From NCBI RefSeq assembly GCF_018130245.1, contig NZ_JAFCKP010000002.1:496001-560000 (forward strand): a DNA stretch of 64,000 bases, written 5' to 3'. The position numbers and the translations under genes are program-made. Origin of the DNA: Bradyrhizobium sp. SZCCT0231. GTDB lineage: Bacteria; Pseudomonadota; Alphaproteobacteria; Rhizobiales; Xanthobacteraceae. Below the pieces are notes generated by a model, which saw nothing but the letters and a program-made list of their open reading frames with translations, had not been told where the DNA came from and did no database searches. Positions 49,119 to 57,600 of this stretch are shown one piece after another. Within the stretch, counting starts at the first letter, position 1, and the number at the start of each line of letters is the position of its first letter.

Positions 49119-49673
49119 CTATCTCAGCCCCTCATACACCATCAGCCCGCGTGCGATCTGCAATTTCCGGATCGCGCGCGGCAGCAGCTTCTCCGGCTGG
49201 TGCAGGTAGCGCCAGGAGGTGAGGGTGAAGCTGCCGAGCGCGCCGCATTCGTCGTCGAACGGCGCGAGCACGCCGGTCACGCTCACCGGCGTGTGCGGGC
49301 GGGCGTTGAAGGGCAGCAGCAACAGCTCGAGATAGGCCTTGCTGCCGTCCTCGCGCGCGGCGGTGACGCCGGCGATCGCGCCGAGCGCCTCGTCGGCGAC
49401 GATGGTCGTGATCTCCTCGATCTCGCTCCGGCTCGCATCATCGAACAGGGCCGCAAAGCTCTGGTCCTTGAGGTCACGCCCTGCCAGCGCGCAGACGCGC
49501 GTGCCGGCGACGCGGAACGGGAAGCCGAGATGGGGCTCGCAGGACAGCACGAAGATGTCGCCGAGCAGGCCGCGGACCGCGGCCGGATCGATGTCGGCCC
49601 TGTCAGGGGCCCGTGCAGTGCCGCGCTTCTTGTCCCAATAGGCGAAGAACGCGCGGCTCGACGGATGTTTCAT
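49119..49673 (-). CDS. PAS_5-domain protein
   Basis: Protein of 184 residues with a PAS_5-type sensory domain: SSRAFFAYWDKKRGTARAPD, then RADIDPAAVRGLLGDIFVLS, FPFRVAGTRVCALAGRDLKD and a C-terminal beta sheet region. Such stand-alone PAS_5 proteins are common in alphaproteobacteria and of unknown output. A full CtrA-type box lies about 150 bases upstream, between this gene and a candidate small RNA. No effector domain is attached. Confidence 0.85.
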   Translation of the reverse strand: MKHPSSRAFFAYWDKKRGTARAPDRADIDPAAVRGLLGDIFVLSCEPHLGFPFRVAGTRVCALAGRDLKDQSFAALFDDASRSEIEEITTIVADEALGAIAGVTAAREDGSKAYLELLLLPFNARPHTPVSVTGVLAPFDDECGALGSFTLTSWRYLHQPEKLLPRAIRKLQIARGLMVYEGLR

Positions 49674-49824
49674 GACTGAACGCTCGCCCGGGGGGCAACC
49701 TCGAAGGGACAGATCTGTCCCGCTTCAGTGCACCCGCGATCCCTTCTGTTGTTGTGCAGGAGGGGATTTGCAGCGTCCATGCCGCAGCGGCGTTTTCGGG
49801 CCTGTTGAGGCGGTCTTTGCGTCA

Positions 49825-49839
49825 TTAACGTTAAATTAA
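49825..49839. promoter_or_regulatory. CtrA-type box (TTAA-N7-TTAA)
   Basis: TTAACGTTAAATTAA matches the full CtrA pattern with exact spacing. It lies 152 bases upstream of the PAS_5 gene (minus strand) and just before the candidate small RNA on the plus strand. Confidence 0.5.
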
Positions 49840-49859
49840 CTATGCGCTTTGTGTCGGCC

Positions 49860-50055
49860 GCGCGCCTGCTATGGTGACCGCGGTCGCAAGCCTCGCCGCT
49901 TTCTCCAGGTTCTCGGCGGGGCCTGTACTTAGGGGCGTCAAACAGTTTGGTCACGAGTCGCGGGGAGGGGAGGGGATACGCCTTATCTCTCCGGCAACCG
50001 GAAGACCGGCACGGACAGGCAGGGCTTTCCCAGAGCCCTGCCTTTTCCTTTTTTC
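49860..50055 (+). ncRNA. Candidate small RNA defined by an orphan terminator
   Basis: A strong plus-strand terminator at 50017-50055 has no plus-strand protein gene upstream within 2 kb; the nearest one ends at 47769. The stretch before it is non-coding and structured: a G-rich GGGGAGGGGAGGGGA run near 49962-49976 and a CCGGCAACCGG-AAGA-CCGG stem region. The 5' end is not determined (49860 is a rough bound) and I match no known RNA family. Inference only. Confidence 0.45.
50017..50055 (+). terminator. Strong intrinsic terminator, orphan
   Basis: Ten-base perfect arms AGGCAGGGCT / AGCCCTGCCT with a seven-base loop, followed by TTTCCTTTTTTC. The T-tract lies on the plus strand only. Confidence 0.85.
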
Positions 50056-50065
50056 GGCCATCAGC

Positions 50066-50155
50066 GCTCGACGCAGCGCAGCACTCCCCTGGCGATGCGA
50101 AGCATCGTCCTTCAGTGATGCGCTGCAGAGCCGGGGTCCAGTACCCCTGTCCGGG
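50066..50155. repeat. Dispersed intergenic repeat, 'GAGCCGGG(A/G)(C/T)CC' type, copy 2 (truncated)
   Basis: Includes GTGATGCGCTGCAGAGCCGG and GTCCAGTACCCCTGTCCGGG. It matches the copy at 57601 (GTGATGCGCTGCAGAGCCGG) but is shorter. It lies between the candidate small RNA terminator and the rhomboid gene. Confidence 0.7.
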
Positions 50156-50262
50156 TGTCAAATTCGACTCCGCGCGATTTCCTTTTGTGCACTTGCGCAG
50201 GGACGGTAAAGGCGACTATCTCCAGTCTAGTCGCTCCGATCGCGCCCGAAAGCGAAGCTGCC

Positions 50263-51069
50263 TTGGATTCCCCGCAAGATTCGTCACCGAACGTGCCGGC
50301 CGTCGTTGAGGAGGCTCCGCGCGAGCCGATCCTGACGCTGCCCGTGGCGCTGACCGCCTACATCCTGCTTTTGGCGGTGATCCATCTGCGGGTGCTGCTG
50401 CCGCCGGAGCTCGAGAACTGGACCATCGACGTCTTCGGCTTCATCCCAAAGCGCTACGATGCCTCGCTGCTCAATCTGCAGATCCCGGGCGGGGCGGGCG
50501 CGAAAGTCTGGACTTTCGTCACCTATTCGCTGCTGCACGCCAATCTCACCCATCTCGGCTTCAACGTGCTGTGGCTGTTGCCGTTCGGCAGTGCGCTGGC
50601 GCGGCGGTTCGGCGCGGTCAGGTTCTTCGTCTTCCTGGCGGTCACGGCGGCGGCCGGCGCGCTCGCCCATCTCATCACCCATGAGCACGCGGTGGCGCCG
50701 ATGATCGGCGCTTCGGCCTCGGTGTCGGGCGCGATGGCCGCCGCGATCCGCTTTGCCTTCGTCCGCGGCAGCTTCCTGTCGTTCAGCCGATCGGATGCCG
50801 ATACCGCCGCGAAGGTTCCCGCGCTGCCGCTGTCGCGTGCGCTGCGCGACGGGCGGGTGGTCGGCTTCCTCGCCGTGTGGTTCGGCGTCAACATCATCTT
50901 CGGCGTCGGCGCGATCGGCATCGATGCCGAGACCACCAGCGTCGCATGGCAGGCGCATATCGGCGGCTTCTTCGCCGGCCTGTTGCTGTTCGCGCTGTTC
51001 GATCCGGTGCCGCGCGTGCGAAGCGATGCTGCGGATGCGTCATCACGGGACGCTTCCGACCGCGTTTGA
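50263..51069 (+). CDS. Rhomboid family intramembrane serine protease
   Basis: Multi-helix membrane protease of about 268 residues. TM1 is LTLPVALTAYILLLAVIHLR. The rhomboid loop leads to WTFVTYSLLHANLTHLGFNV (conserved 'H.N..HL..N' histidine/asparagine region), the catalytic serine block MIGASASVSGAMAA (GxS) and the catalytic His in WQAHIGGFFAGLL. It would cleave membrane-embedded substrates. The TTG at 50263 is preferred because the longer open frame (from a GTG at 50155) begins in a dispersed repeat; the true start is uncertain. Substrate unknown. Confidence 0.88.
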   Translation: MDSPQDSSPNVPAVVEEAPREPILTLPVALTAYILLLAVIHLRVLLPPELENWTIDVFGFIPKRYDASLLNLQIPGGAGAKVWTFVTYSLLHANLTHLGFNVLWLLPFGSALARRFGAVRFFVFLAVTAAAGALAHLITHEHAVAPMIGASASVSGAMAAAIRFAFVRGSFLSFSRSDADTAAKVPALPLSRALRDGRVVGFLAVWFGVNIIFGVGAIGIDAETTSVAWQAHIGGFFAGLLLFALFDPVPRVRSDAADASSRDASDRV

Positions 51070-51258
51070 AGCTGTGCTTGCGGCGCGGCCCGAATTCATC
51101 CATCATTCCCTGGAAGAATGTTCCGAAGCGACAAGCCCATAGAGGCAACGCTTCGACAAGCGCGCGAGCGTGAAACCCGCGCCAAAACTGTTAGTTGAAG
51201 ACTCGCGAACAAGTTCGGACCGCCACAAGGCGGACGACTCCGATTCAGGGAGGCGACA

Positions 51259-51687
51259 ATGACGGTACGTTCCATTCTGGACACCAAGGGCCACCAGATC
51301 ATGAGCGTCGAGCCGGGCGCCAAGCTGGCTGCCGCGATCGAGCTGCTCGGTGAGAAGAAGATCGGCGCGGTGCTGGTGATGAACCAGAATCGGCTGGAAG
51401 GCATCCTGTCGGAGCGCGACATCGTCCGCGTGCTCGGCGAGCGCGGCGCCGGCGTCTTGGAGGAGCCGGTCTCGGAGGTCATGACCCGCAAGGTCGTTAC
51501 TTGCAAGGAGACCGACACGGTCGCCGAACTCATGGAGACGATGACAACAGGCAAGTTTCGCCATCTGCCCGTGATCGACAACGGCAAGGTGGTCGGCCTG
51601 ATCTCGATCGGCGACGTCGTCAAGCGCCGGGTCCAGGAATACGAGTTGGAGCAGGAAGCCCTGCGCGACTACATCAAGACCGCCTGA
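51259..51687 (+). CDS. CBS-domain pair protein
   Basis: Protein of 142 residues made of two CBS domains (about 5-60 and 72-130): AAAIELLGEKKIGAVLVMNQ, GILSERDIVRVLGERG, then TVAELMETMTTGKFRHLPVI and KVVGLISIGDVVKRR. Such stand-alone pairs bind adenosyl ligands (AMP, ATP, SAM, NAD) and regulate partners. GGGAGG lies about seven bases before the ATG. It is convergent with the patatin gene, six bases away. Partner unknown. Confidence 0.92.
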   Translation: MTVRSILDTKGHQIMSVEPGAKLAAAIELLGEKKIGAVLVMNQNRLEGILSERDIVRVLGERGAGVLEEPVSEVMTRKVVTCKETDTVAELMETMTTGKFRHLPVIDNGKVVGLISIGDVVKRRVQEYELEQEALRDYIKTA

Positions 51688-51693
51688 CCGGCC

Positions 51694-52722
51694 TTACTCC
51701 GCGGCTTTGGGCGCGGCACCCTCGGGCGGCGGCGCCAGCACGTGGATCGCTTCCTGGATCGAGTCCAGCGCACGCTCTGCGGCGCGTGCGCCGTGCGCGA
51801 TCAGATCCTCGGCGCGGTGGAAGTCGAACCAGCCGAACTGCCCGACCCGGGGCGTGATCAGCATGTCGGGCGGATCGCCGGCGAGGCGGGCGCGGGTGAT
51901 GCGGTCCTGCATGATGTTGAACGCATCGACCATCACCGAGGAGATGCCGGGGCGTCCACCGCCGCCGAAGAACTCTCGTTTCATGGTCTTCTCGGGCGAG
52001 AAGAGCCGCGGGAAGCGCCGCTTGGCGGTCGCCTCCTCGGCCACCGGCGCGACCGGTGTGGGCATCGCGCCGTGCGAATAAATGGTCGTGGAATGGGTGA
52101 AGATGTCGCTGGAAAGGTTTGCCGCGATGACGATTTCGGCGCCGAGCGCGCGCGCGGCCGAGACCGGCACCGGATTGACCAGCGCGCCGTCGACCAGCCA
52201 GCGGTCGCCGATCAGCACGGGCGAGAAGATGCCGGGCAGGGCATAGGAGGCGCGCATCGCGTCGACAACGCGGCCGCGGGTCAGCCAGATCTCATGGCCG
52301 GTGCGGACTTCGGTCGCGACGGTCGCGAACTTGACTGGCAGGTCTTCGATCAGGGTCTGGCCGATCGCCTCTTCCAGCCGGGTTGCCAGCTTCTCGCCGC
52401 CGATCAGGCCCGAGCCGTTGAGGCGGATGTCGAGATAGCCGAGGATGTTGCGCATGCCTTGCAGGCTGCGGCCCCATTCTTCGAACGTGTCGAGCTGGCC
52501 GGTCGCATAGGCCCCGCCGACCACGGCGCCAATTGACGTTCCGACCACGACGTCGGGCACGATGCCGTTGCTGAGCAAGGTCCTCAGGATGCCGATATGG
52601 GCAAAGCCGCGCGCCGCGCCGCCGCCGAGCGCAAGGCCAATGACCGGCCGGCGGATGCTGCCGAGACCAACCTTCTCGCCGTTCGAGCCGTTCGCGCTCC
52701 GACCTTTCAAGATGTCCAGCAC
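51694..52722 (-). CDS. Patatin-like phospholipase family protein
   Basis: Cytoplasmic or membrane-associated lipid acyl hydrolase of 342 residues. The oxyanion loop is LALGGGAARGFAHIG, the nucleophile Ser lies in VVVGTSIGAVVGGAYAT (GxSxG), and the catalytic Asp is in WLVDGALVNPVPV (DGA). The GTG at 52722 is favoured because AGGAGA lies six bases upstream; the frame is open to 52752. The middle insertion (KRRFPRLFSPEKTMKREF) is basic. Similar proteins in rhizobia resemble RssA. Substrate unknown. Confidence 0.9.
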   Translation of the reverse strand: MLDILKGRSANGSNGEKVGLGSIRRPVIGLALGGGAARGFAHIGILRTLLSNGIVPDVVVGTSIGAVVGGAYATGQLDTFEEWGRSLQGMRNILGYLDIRLNGSGLIGGEKLATRLEEAIGQTLIEDLPVKFATVATEVRTGHEIWLTRGRVVDAMRASYALPGIFSPVLIGDRWLVDGALVNPVPVSAARALGAEIVIAANLSSDIFTHSTTIYSHGAMPTPVAPVAEEATAKRRFPRLFSPEKTMKREFFGGGGRPGISSVMVDAFNIMQDRITRARLAGDPPDMLITPRVGQFGWFDFHRAEDLIAHGARAAERALDSIQEAIHVLAPPPEGAAPKAAE

Positions 52723-52983
52723 CGAAACTCTCCTACGCCGGGCCAGCCCCAACCAACCACCAGACTAGGGACCGTTCCTGAGCTCCGCCATCTCAGGGGC
52801 GAAGCATGGTTTATGCCGCTTTGGGAAGCGCACAGGGCAGGAGTATGGCGATGGACGGTTGCTCTGGGAATAATCACGCAGGCGTCAATCCGGTTCCAGG
52901 GAAGGAGGGGCCGTAAGCGAGGCCTATTTCTTGGGGGTTTTAGAGGCTTGAATTTGCCGCGTTTTCGGTGAAAAGCAGGGAAC

Positions 52984-54057
52984 ATGACACGCGGGGGTGA
53001 CGGCATCATCGGATGGCGGCGCAGCGGCAGGCTGCTGCCGGCGCTGATCCTTGCCGCGTGCCTCGTGATCTCGGGCCAAAATGCTGCGCAGGCGCAGCTT
53101 TTCTCCGATCGCCCGCCGCCGGTGCCGCCGGCATCGGTGCCCGACCCCGGCAACGCCATCAATCTGGCACCACCCTCCGGGCTGGGCGCAGGACCCCCAA
53201 GCCTGCCGCCGACGCTGCTGCAGCCCGCTACGCCCAGCATGCCGCCGCCTGCAGTCACGACCGTGCCGCTGGCCGCCCCGCTGAATGCGGCCGTGCCCGG
53301 ACAGGGCGTGCTCTCGCTGACGGCGAAATACGGCAAGGACTCAGCCCCGATCACCAGCGGCCTGGTCTGGCGCGTGTTCGCCGACCGTCCCGACGAGAAC
53401 GGCACCTTCAAGCTGATCCGCGAAGATCGCAGTGCCACCCCCAACATCGTGCTGCCGCCAGGCAACTATGTCGTCCACGTCGCCTTCGGCCTCGTCAGCG
53501 CGGTGCGCACCGTCAGCCTGAAGGCCGAGACCGACCGCGAATCCTTCGTGCTGCCGGCCGGCGGGCTGCGCATCGAAGGCCGCGTCGGCACCAGCCGCAT
53601 TCCGCAGAACCAGATCTCGTTCGCGATCTACAAGGGCAGCCAGTTCGAATCCGGCGAGCGCGCCTCGCTGGTGCCCAATGTCGCCGCCGGCGACGTCGTG
53701 CTGATCCCGGAGGGCACCTACTACATCGTCTCCAACTATGGCGACGCCAATTCGGTGGTGCGCTCGGACATCCGCGTCCAGGCCGGCAAGCTCACCGATG
53801 TCACCATCACCCACCGCGCCGCCGTCATCACGCTCAAGCTGGTCAGCGACAGGGGCGGCGAGGCGCTCGCCAACACCGCCTGGTCGGTGCTGACCCCGGG
53901 CGGCGACGTCATCAAGGAATCGATCGGCGCCTTCCCGCGCGTCGTGCTGTCCGAGGGCGAATACCGCGCCATCGCCAAGAACGAGGGCAAGGTCTACGAG
54001 CGCGGTTTCAACGTCGTCAACGGCGTCGATGGCGAAGTCGAAGTGGTAGCGCGCTAG
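52984..54057 (+). CDS. Exported protein with repeated beta-sandwich domains
   Basis: Protein of 357 residues: signal peptide (LLPALILAACLVISGQNAAQAQ), then a Pro-rich linker (about 40-105), then three related beta-sandwich modules. Similar segments recur: NIVLPPGNYVVHVAFGLVSA, DVVLIPEGTYYIVSNYGDAN and RVVLSEGEYRAIAKNEGKVY. Each has the '.G.Y.......G' turn of carboxypeptidase-regulatory or transthyretin-like folds. Monocistronic. Perhaps a periplasmic or surface scaffold; function unknown. Confidence 0.75.
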   Translation: MTRGGDGIIGWRRSGRLLPALILAACLVISGQNAAQAQLFSDRPPPVPPASVPDPGNAINLAPPSGLGAGPPSLPPTLLQPATPSMPPPAVTTVPLAAPLNAAVPGQGVLSLTAKYGKDSAPITSGLVWRVFADRPDENGTFKLIREDRSATPNIVLPPGNYVVHVAFGLVSAVRTVSLKAETDRESFVLPAGGLRIEGRVGTSRIPQNQISFAIYKGSQFESGERASLVPNVAAGDVVLIPEGTYYIVSNYGDANSVVRSDIRVQAGKLTDVTITHRAAVITLKLVSDRGGEALANTAWSVLTPGGDVIKESIGAFPRVVLSEGEYRAIAKNEGKVYERGFNVVNGVDGEVEVVAR

Positions 54058-54374
54058 GGCTCGGGCGGCGGTGCCGCCCGCAGCGAGACGCTCGGCACAA
54101 CAATTCTCATCGCGCGCACGGGTGTGCATCTCCTAATACCGCTGCCTTCGGCGTGGGTCCTGCCAAGCAATTGCTCTTCGCCTCCGCCACCTGTGTTCTG
54201 TCTTGAATACTGGCAGCGCCACCGGATGCCTCTTGTGGGCTCATTCCAGAGGCGGCACGCCTGCCCCCACGACCGGTGGAAGATACGGATTTCCGATGAT
54301 CAATCTTATTCTCTTTCCATCCTGCTGCGCTATATGTCGGGCGTCCGTCTAACGGGGGAGGCCGGAGCAGGCGC
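54058..54374. other. Intergenic gap after the periplasmic protein
   Basis: About 317 bases. It starts with a GC hairpin (CGGGCGGC-GGT-GCCGCCCG, 54062-54080) that may end the upstream transcript although no T-tract follows. The rest is non-coding as far as I can see, with lower GC near 54290-54345. Confidence 0.45.
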
Positions 54375-54614
54375 ATGCCTTGCGAGACCGGCATGGAGCA
54401 GGGGACCAGGCTCGTCGGCATGTTCGAAGTGATCCTCACCAGGCGCAAGCGGTTTGGCTGGCGGTGGCAGGTGTGCGACCAGTCCGGCAAGATATTTGCC
54501 GACGGCTTCGAGCGCACGCGTCCGTCCGCCAAATATCAGGGCGAGCGCGCGTTGTTCTTCCTGTTGTCCCAGGCCCCTTTGCGCAACCGTTCTGCGGCGT
54601 CGAGCGAGGACTAG
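54375..54614 (+). CDS. Small hypothetical protein (79 aa)
   Basis: Core sequence MFEVILTRRKRFGWRWQVCD, then GKIFADGFERTRPSAKYQGE and RALFFLLSQAPL. It looks like a small beta-hairpin plus helix protein of a type common in Bradyrhizobium (pattern 'W.W.V.D..G......E..R..AKY.G.RALF.LL'), recognised by eye. GGAG lies about seven bases before the ATG at 54375; the alternative ATG at 54420 would give only the core. Function unknown. Confidence 0.65.
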   Translation: MPCETGMEQGTRLVGMFEVILTRRKRFGWRWQVCDQSGKIFADGFERTRPSAKYQGERALFFLLSQAPLRNRSAASSED

Positions 54615-54628
54615 CGGCGCGCTGCCTC

Positions 54629-54662
54629 GCAGCCCGGATGGAGCGCACGCTCGATCCGGGCG
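54629..54662. repeat. REP-like palindrome 'AGCCCGGATGGAGCG', half copy
   Basis: GCAGCCCGGATGGAGCGCAC and TCGATCCGGGCG correspond to the left arm of the elements at 41390 and 42745; the right arm is missing. It lies between the convergent small gene and the oxidoreductase. Confidence 0.65.
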
Positions 54663-54674
54663 ACAGGCTTCCTC

Positions 54675-55667
54675 TCAGACATCGACGACCAGCTTGCCCT
54701 TCGCTGCGTGATCGCGGATCAGCGCATAGGCCTCGCCCACATCCTCCAATGTGAAGCGCCTGCCATCGAGCATCGGCACGAGCTTGCCGGCCTCGACCAG
54801 GCGCGTCGCCTCCATCATGATCTCTCCATGATGCGCGCGGCCTTCGCCGGACAGCAGCGGTAGCAGCGTGAACACGCCGGAATAGGTGGCGGCGCGGAAC
54901 GACAGCGGCGCAAGCGCGTGCGTGCCCCAGCCGAGCGCACTCACCACATGGCCGAAGCGGCGCGCCGCCTCAAAGGAGGCGTCGAGCACCTTGCCGCCGA
55001 CCGTGTCGTAGACGATGTCGAAGCCGCGGCCGCCGGTATGCTGCGAAACGTAGGCTTCGACCGGGGTGCTGCGGTCGATGAACACCGCGCCAAGACCTTC
55101 GATGGTGGCGCGCTGCGCCACCGAGCCGGTAGCGAACACGTTCGCTCCAAAGGCGCGCGCGATCTGGATCGCGACATGACCGACGCCGCCGGCGCCGCCA
55201 TGGATCAACACTTTCTGGCCGGCCTTGAGCGAGGCGCGGTCGATCAGGCCTTCCCACGCCGTGGTGAATATCAGGGGCAGAGCAGCCGCTTCCCGCATGC
55301 TGAGATTGGCGGGCTTTGGCGCCAGCAGATCGGCATCGACCGCGGCGAATTCGGCCAGCGAGCCCTGTACGCCGCCGACGCCTCCGGTCATGCCATAGAC
55401 TTCGTCGCCCGGCTTGAACCGCGTCACCTCGTGCCCAGCCTGCTCGATCACGCCGGCGAGATCGATCCCGGGAATTGCAGGCAGCGGATGGCGCGCATGC
55501 GCCGCCGCGCCGGCATGGATCTTGGTGTCGAGCGGATTGATCCCGCTCGTGCGCACCCGCACGAGCACCTCGTGCGGGCCGATCTCGGGCGTGGAGATGC
55601 TTGAGAGCCGCAGCGGCGCGTTGTGGGTCTCCAGGATCGCTGCGCGCATCGTCGATTGTCTCGTCAT
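54675..55667 (-). CDS. Zinc-independent quinone oxidoreductase-like protein (MDR family)
   Basis: NADPH-dependent medium-chain reductase of 330 residues of the zeta-crystallin/QOR type. N-terminal GroES-like fold: SGINPLDTKIHAGAAAHARH and PGIDLAGVIEQAG. The Rossmann motif is VLIHGGAGGVGHVAIQIARA. Zinc-binding cysteines are absent, as expected for QOR. LysR-linked: divergent from a LysR gene with 103 bases between them, so the LysR protein probably controls it. It would reduce quinones or alkenals. Confidence 0.9.
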   Translation of the reverse strand: MTRQSTMRAAILETHNAPLRLSSISTPEIGPHEVLVRVRTSGINPLDTKIHAGAAAHARHPLPAIPGIDLAGVIEQAGHEVTRFKPGDEVYGMTGGVGGVQGSLAEFAAVDADLLAPKPANLSMREAAALPLIFTTAWEGLIDRASLKAGQKVLIHGGAGGVGHVAIQIARAFGANVFATGSVAQRATIEGLGAVFIDRSTPVEAYVSQHTGGRGFDIVYDTVGGKVLDASFEAARRFGHVVSALGWGTHALAPLSFRAATYSGVFTLLPLLSGEGRAHHGEIMMEATRLVEAGKLVPMLDGRRFTLEDVGEAYALIRDHAAKGKLVVDV

Positions 55668-55702
55668 GGCCGTCTCGCTCCGTTGTCGGCCTTCAATATG
55701 CC

Positions 55703-55718
55703 CATGAAATTTTGCATG
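55703..55718. promoter_or_regulatory. Candidate LysR operator
   Basis: CATGAAATTTTGCATG, a CATG-N8-CATG dyad with an AT-rich centre, lies in the 103-base divergent region between the QOR-like gene and the LysR gene. Binding is inferred from position and symmetry. Confidence 0.35.
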
Positions 55719-55770
55719 AGAAGGAACAACGCTGTACGATGGTCATACAATTTTGTTTGGCCGGATTCTC

Positions 55771-56619
55771 ATGGACTGGAGCGATCTGCGTATCTTCCTG
55801 GCGATTGCGCGCGAAGGCACGCTCGGCGCTGCCGCGCGAAAAATCGGCCGGACCCAGCCGACCATGGGCCGGCGGCTTCGCGCGCTCGAACAGGCGTTGG
55901 GACAGACGCTGTTCCAGCGCACCGCCGACGGCTTTGTCCTCACCGACGAGGGCACCGCCGTGTTGCGCTACGCCGAGAGGATCGAGGAGGAGGCGCTCGC
56001 GCTGGAGCGGCACGCCTCCGGCGCTGAGACGCAGCTCGATGGCCTTTTGCGCCTGTCGTCGTCGGACTGGTTCGGGACGGTGATGCTGTCGCCGGTGATT
56101 GCCGCCTTCGGCAAGCGCCATCCGAGGGTGACCGTCGAGCTCCTGACCGATGCGCGCCTCTACAGCCTGCCGCGCCGCGAGGCCGATCTCGTCTTCCGCA
56201 TCAAGCCGTTCAGCGAGCCCGAAGTCATTTCCAGGAAGCTGCTGCACATTCCCTACGCGCTCTATGGCAGGAAGGGCAGCAAGCCGCCGCGCGCGGGCGA
56301 CGGCCGCGGGGTCCGCGTCGTGACCATGAACGTCGAATTCTCCGACATGCCCGATGCGGTCTGGCTGAAGCGTACGCTGCCCCATGCGGAGGTCGCCTCG
56401 CGCAGCAACAACAGGCAGGCGCAGGCCGAGCTCTGTGCGAGCGGCGGGGGATTGGCCGTGCTGCCGCGCCCGCTCGGCGACCGCGACCGAAGGCTGGTCG
56501 CGCTCGACATCGGTACGTCGCCGCCCGGCCGCGATACCTTCGTCGGCTATCACCGCGACCTCAAGCGCCTGGCTCGGCTCCGCGCGCTGCTGGATCTGGT
56601 GATTGAGAGGTTGGCATGA
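55771..56619 (+). CDS. LysR family transcriptional regulator
   Basis: Regulator of 282 residues. Winged helix-turn-helix: MDWSDLRIFLAIAREGTLGA, AARKIGRTQPTMGRRLRALE and LFQRTADGFVLTDEG. Effector domain: LRLSSSDWFGTVMLSPVIAA and further. The ATG at 55771 places the DNA-binding domain at residue 1; the frame is open to 55753. Divergent from the quinone-oxidoreductase-like gene. A TACAAT element (55747-55752) could be its -10. Effector unknown. Confidence 0.92.
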   Translation: MDWSDLRIFLAIAREGTLGAAARKIGRTQPTMGRRLRALEQALGQTLFQRTADGFVLTDEGTAVLRYAERIEEEALALERHASGAETQLDGLLRLSSSDWFGTVMLSPVIAAFGKRHPRVTVELLTDARLYSLPRREADLVFRIKPFSEPEVISRKLLHIPYALYGRKGSKPPRAGDGRGVRVVTMNVEFSDMPDAVWLKRTLPHAEVASRSNNRQAQAELCASGGGLAVLPRPLGDRDRRLVALDIGTSPPGRDTFVGYHRDLKRLARLRALLDLVIERLA

Positions 56620-56628
56620 CGGTCTGTA

Positions 56629-56754
56629 GGGTGGGCAAAGGCGCGCGCACTTGCGCGCCGTGCCCACCACCTCTCGACCATCGCATTCGGCAAGGGTGGG
56701 CACGCTTCCGCCTTCGCTCTTCGAGCTACGGCGGACAAGTCGCTTTGCCACCCT
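56629..56754. repeat. Dispersed repeat, 'GGGTGGGCAAAG...CTTTGCCACCCT' type
   Basis: GTGGGCAAAGGCGCGCGCAC at the left and CAAGTCGCTTTGCCACCCT at the right are an inverted pair around GTGCCCACC and GGGTGGGCAC. The same type of element, which I recognise from Bradyrhizobium intergenic regions, is often found after genes. It begins 10 bases after the LysR stop. Confidence 0.7.
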
Positions 56755-56774
56755 GAACATCAATCCCTTGCGTT

Positions 56775-57316
56775 GCCCGTCGGGCAAAACACCCAAACCG
56801 CCGGTCAACCCGCGCCGCCAAAAATATTCCACTTTACCGAAATTCGGAAACGGCGTATGTGTCCCGCAACCCGGCCCAAGGAAAAGGGGCGTATCGCGAT
56901 CGTCACGAACGCGGGCTGGGCGGCGGTGGACGCAGGTTACATCGGCGCGAAGGGCATCGCAGGGCGGGCAACCGTGAGCGAAGACCTTGCGCCAACGACA
57001 GGTGTGATCGGCGTACGGCGAAATCGTGTGGTCCTGGCGCCCGGGGTCTGTGCGCCAAGTCTTGTGGTGATGTGTGCTGTCCGACCGGACAGGCGCATCA
57101 GCCATCCGCGAGGCGACGGGGGCAATAGTGCATCGCTCCCCGGGGAGAGCACGACATAAGCCGTAAAACCACTGCGCAGGGAAGGCCGGGATGTCTCCGG
57201 TTGCCCTGTTACCCGCTGTGCATTGTAGCGCACGCAGATTGCGTTGGGCATGGCGGTCCATGGGAGTCAGCCGGCTCCCGGCCTTTCCTGCGCCCTCTTT
57301 CAGTCGAGGGCGAGAT
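56775..57316. repeat. Long dispersed element (~540 bases) with spurious reading frames
   Basis: From TTGCCCGTCGGGCAAAACAC through GGGGCGTATCGCGATCGTCA, CATCAGCCATCCGCGAGGCG and AAGCCGTAAAACCACTGCGC to CCTGCGCCCTCTTTCAGTCG. I recognise this whole series as a recurrent intergenic element in Bradyrhizobium-type genomes. A 128-residue frame (56773-57159) inside it has no ribosome site and no recognisable fold, so I do not call it a gene. Origin and function unknown. Confidence 0.7.
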
Positions 57317-57376
57317 GACGGAAGCAAAGCTCGGGCGAAATGAGCCGCGAGAATGCGCAGGTGTGTCTGCGAGGCG

Positions 57377-57463
57377 TCGGATGGGTAGAGCCCTTGCGAA
57401 ACCCATCATGTTTCAACACGGAGAAAGCGTTGATGGGTTTCGCTTCGCTCTACCCATCCTACG
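57377..57463. repeat. Dispersed inverted repeat 'GGATGGGTAGAGC...GCTCTACCCATCC'
   Basis: GGATGGGTAGAGCCCTTGCG and the inverted CGCTTCGCTCTACCCATCCT enclose GAAACCCATCATG and TGATGGGTTTC, forming a nested hairpin. Confidence 0.75.
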
Positions 57464-57496
57464 AATTAAATGAGCGGCGCCGTCACCCCACACTCC

Positions 57497-57575
57497 GTCA
57501 TTGCGAGCGCAGCGAAGCAATCTAGACTGCCTCTGTGGAAAGATTCCGGATTGCTTCGCTGCGCTCGCAACGACG
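57497..57575. repeat. Dispersed inverted repeat 'CATTGCGAGCGCAGCGAAGCAATC'
   Basis: TTGCGAGCGCAGCGAAGCAA at the left and TTGCTTCGCTGCGCTCGCAA at the right are nearly perfect inverse copies, separated by about 37 bases. A type of element I recognise from rhizobial intergenic DNA. Confidence 0.85.
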
Positions 57576-57600
57576 ATGTGGAGAGAGGCGTGCGCGAAAA

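Noticed and set aside
54062-54080. GC hairpin as a full terminator
   Set aside because: The stem is good but no T-tract follows, so it is only mentioned in the gap description.
56773-57159. 128-codon frame between the LysR and GGDEF-EAL genes
   Set aside because: It lies wholly in a dispersed repeat, has no ribosome site, and shows no recognisable protein pattern.
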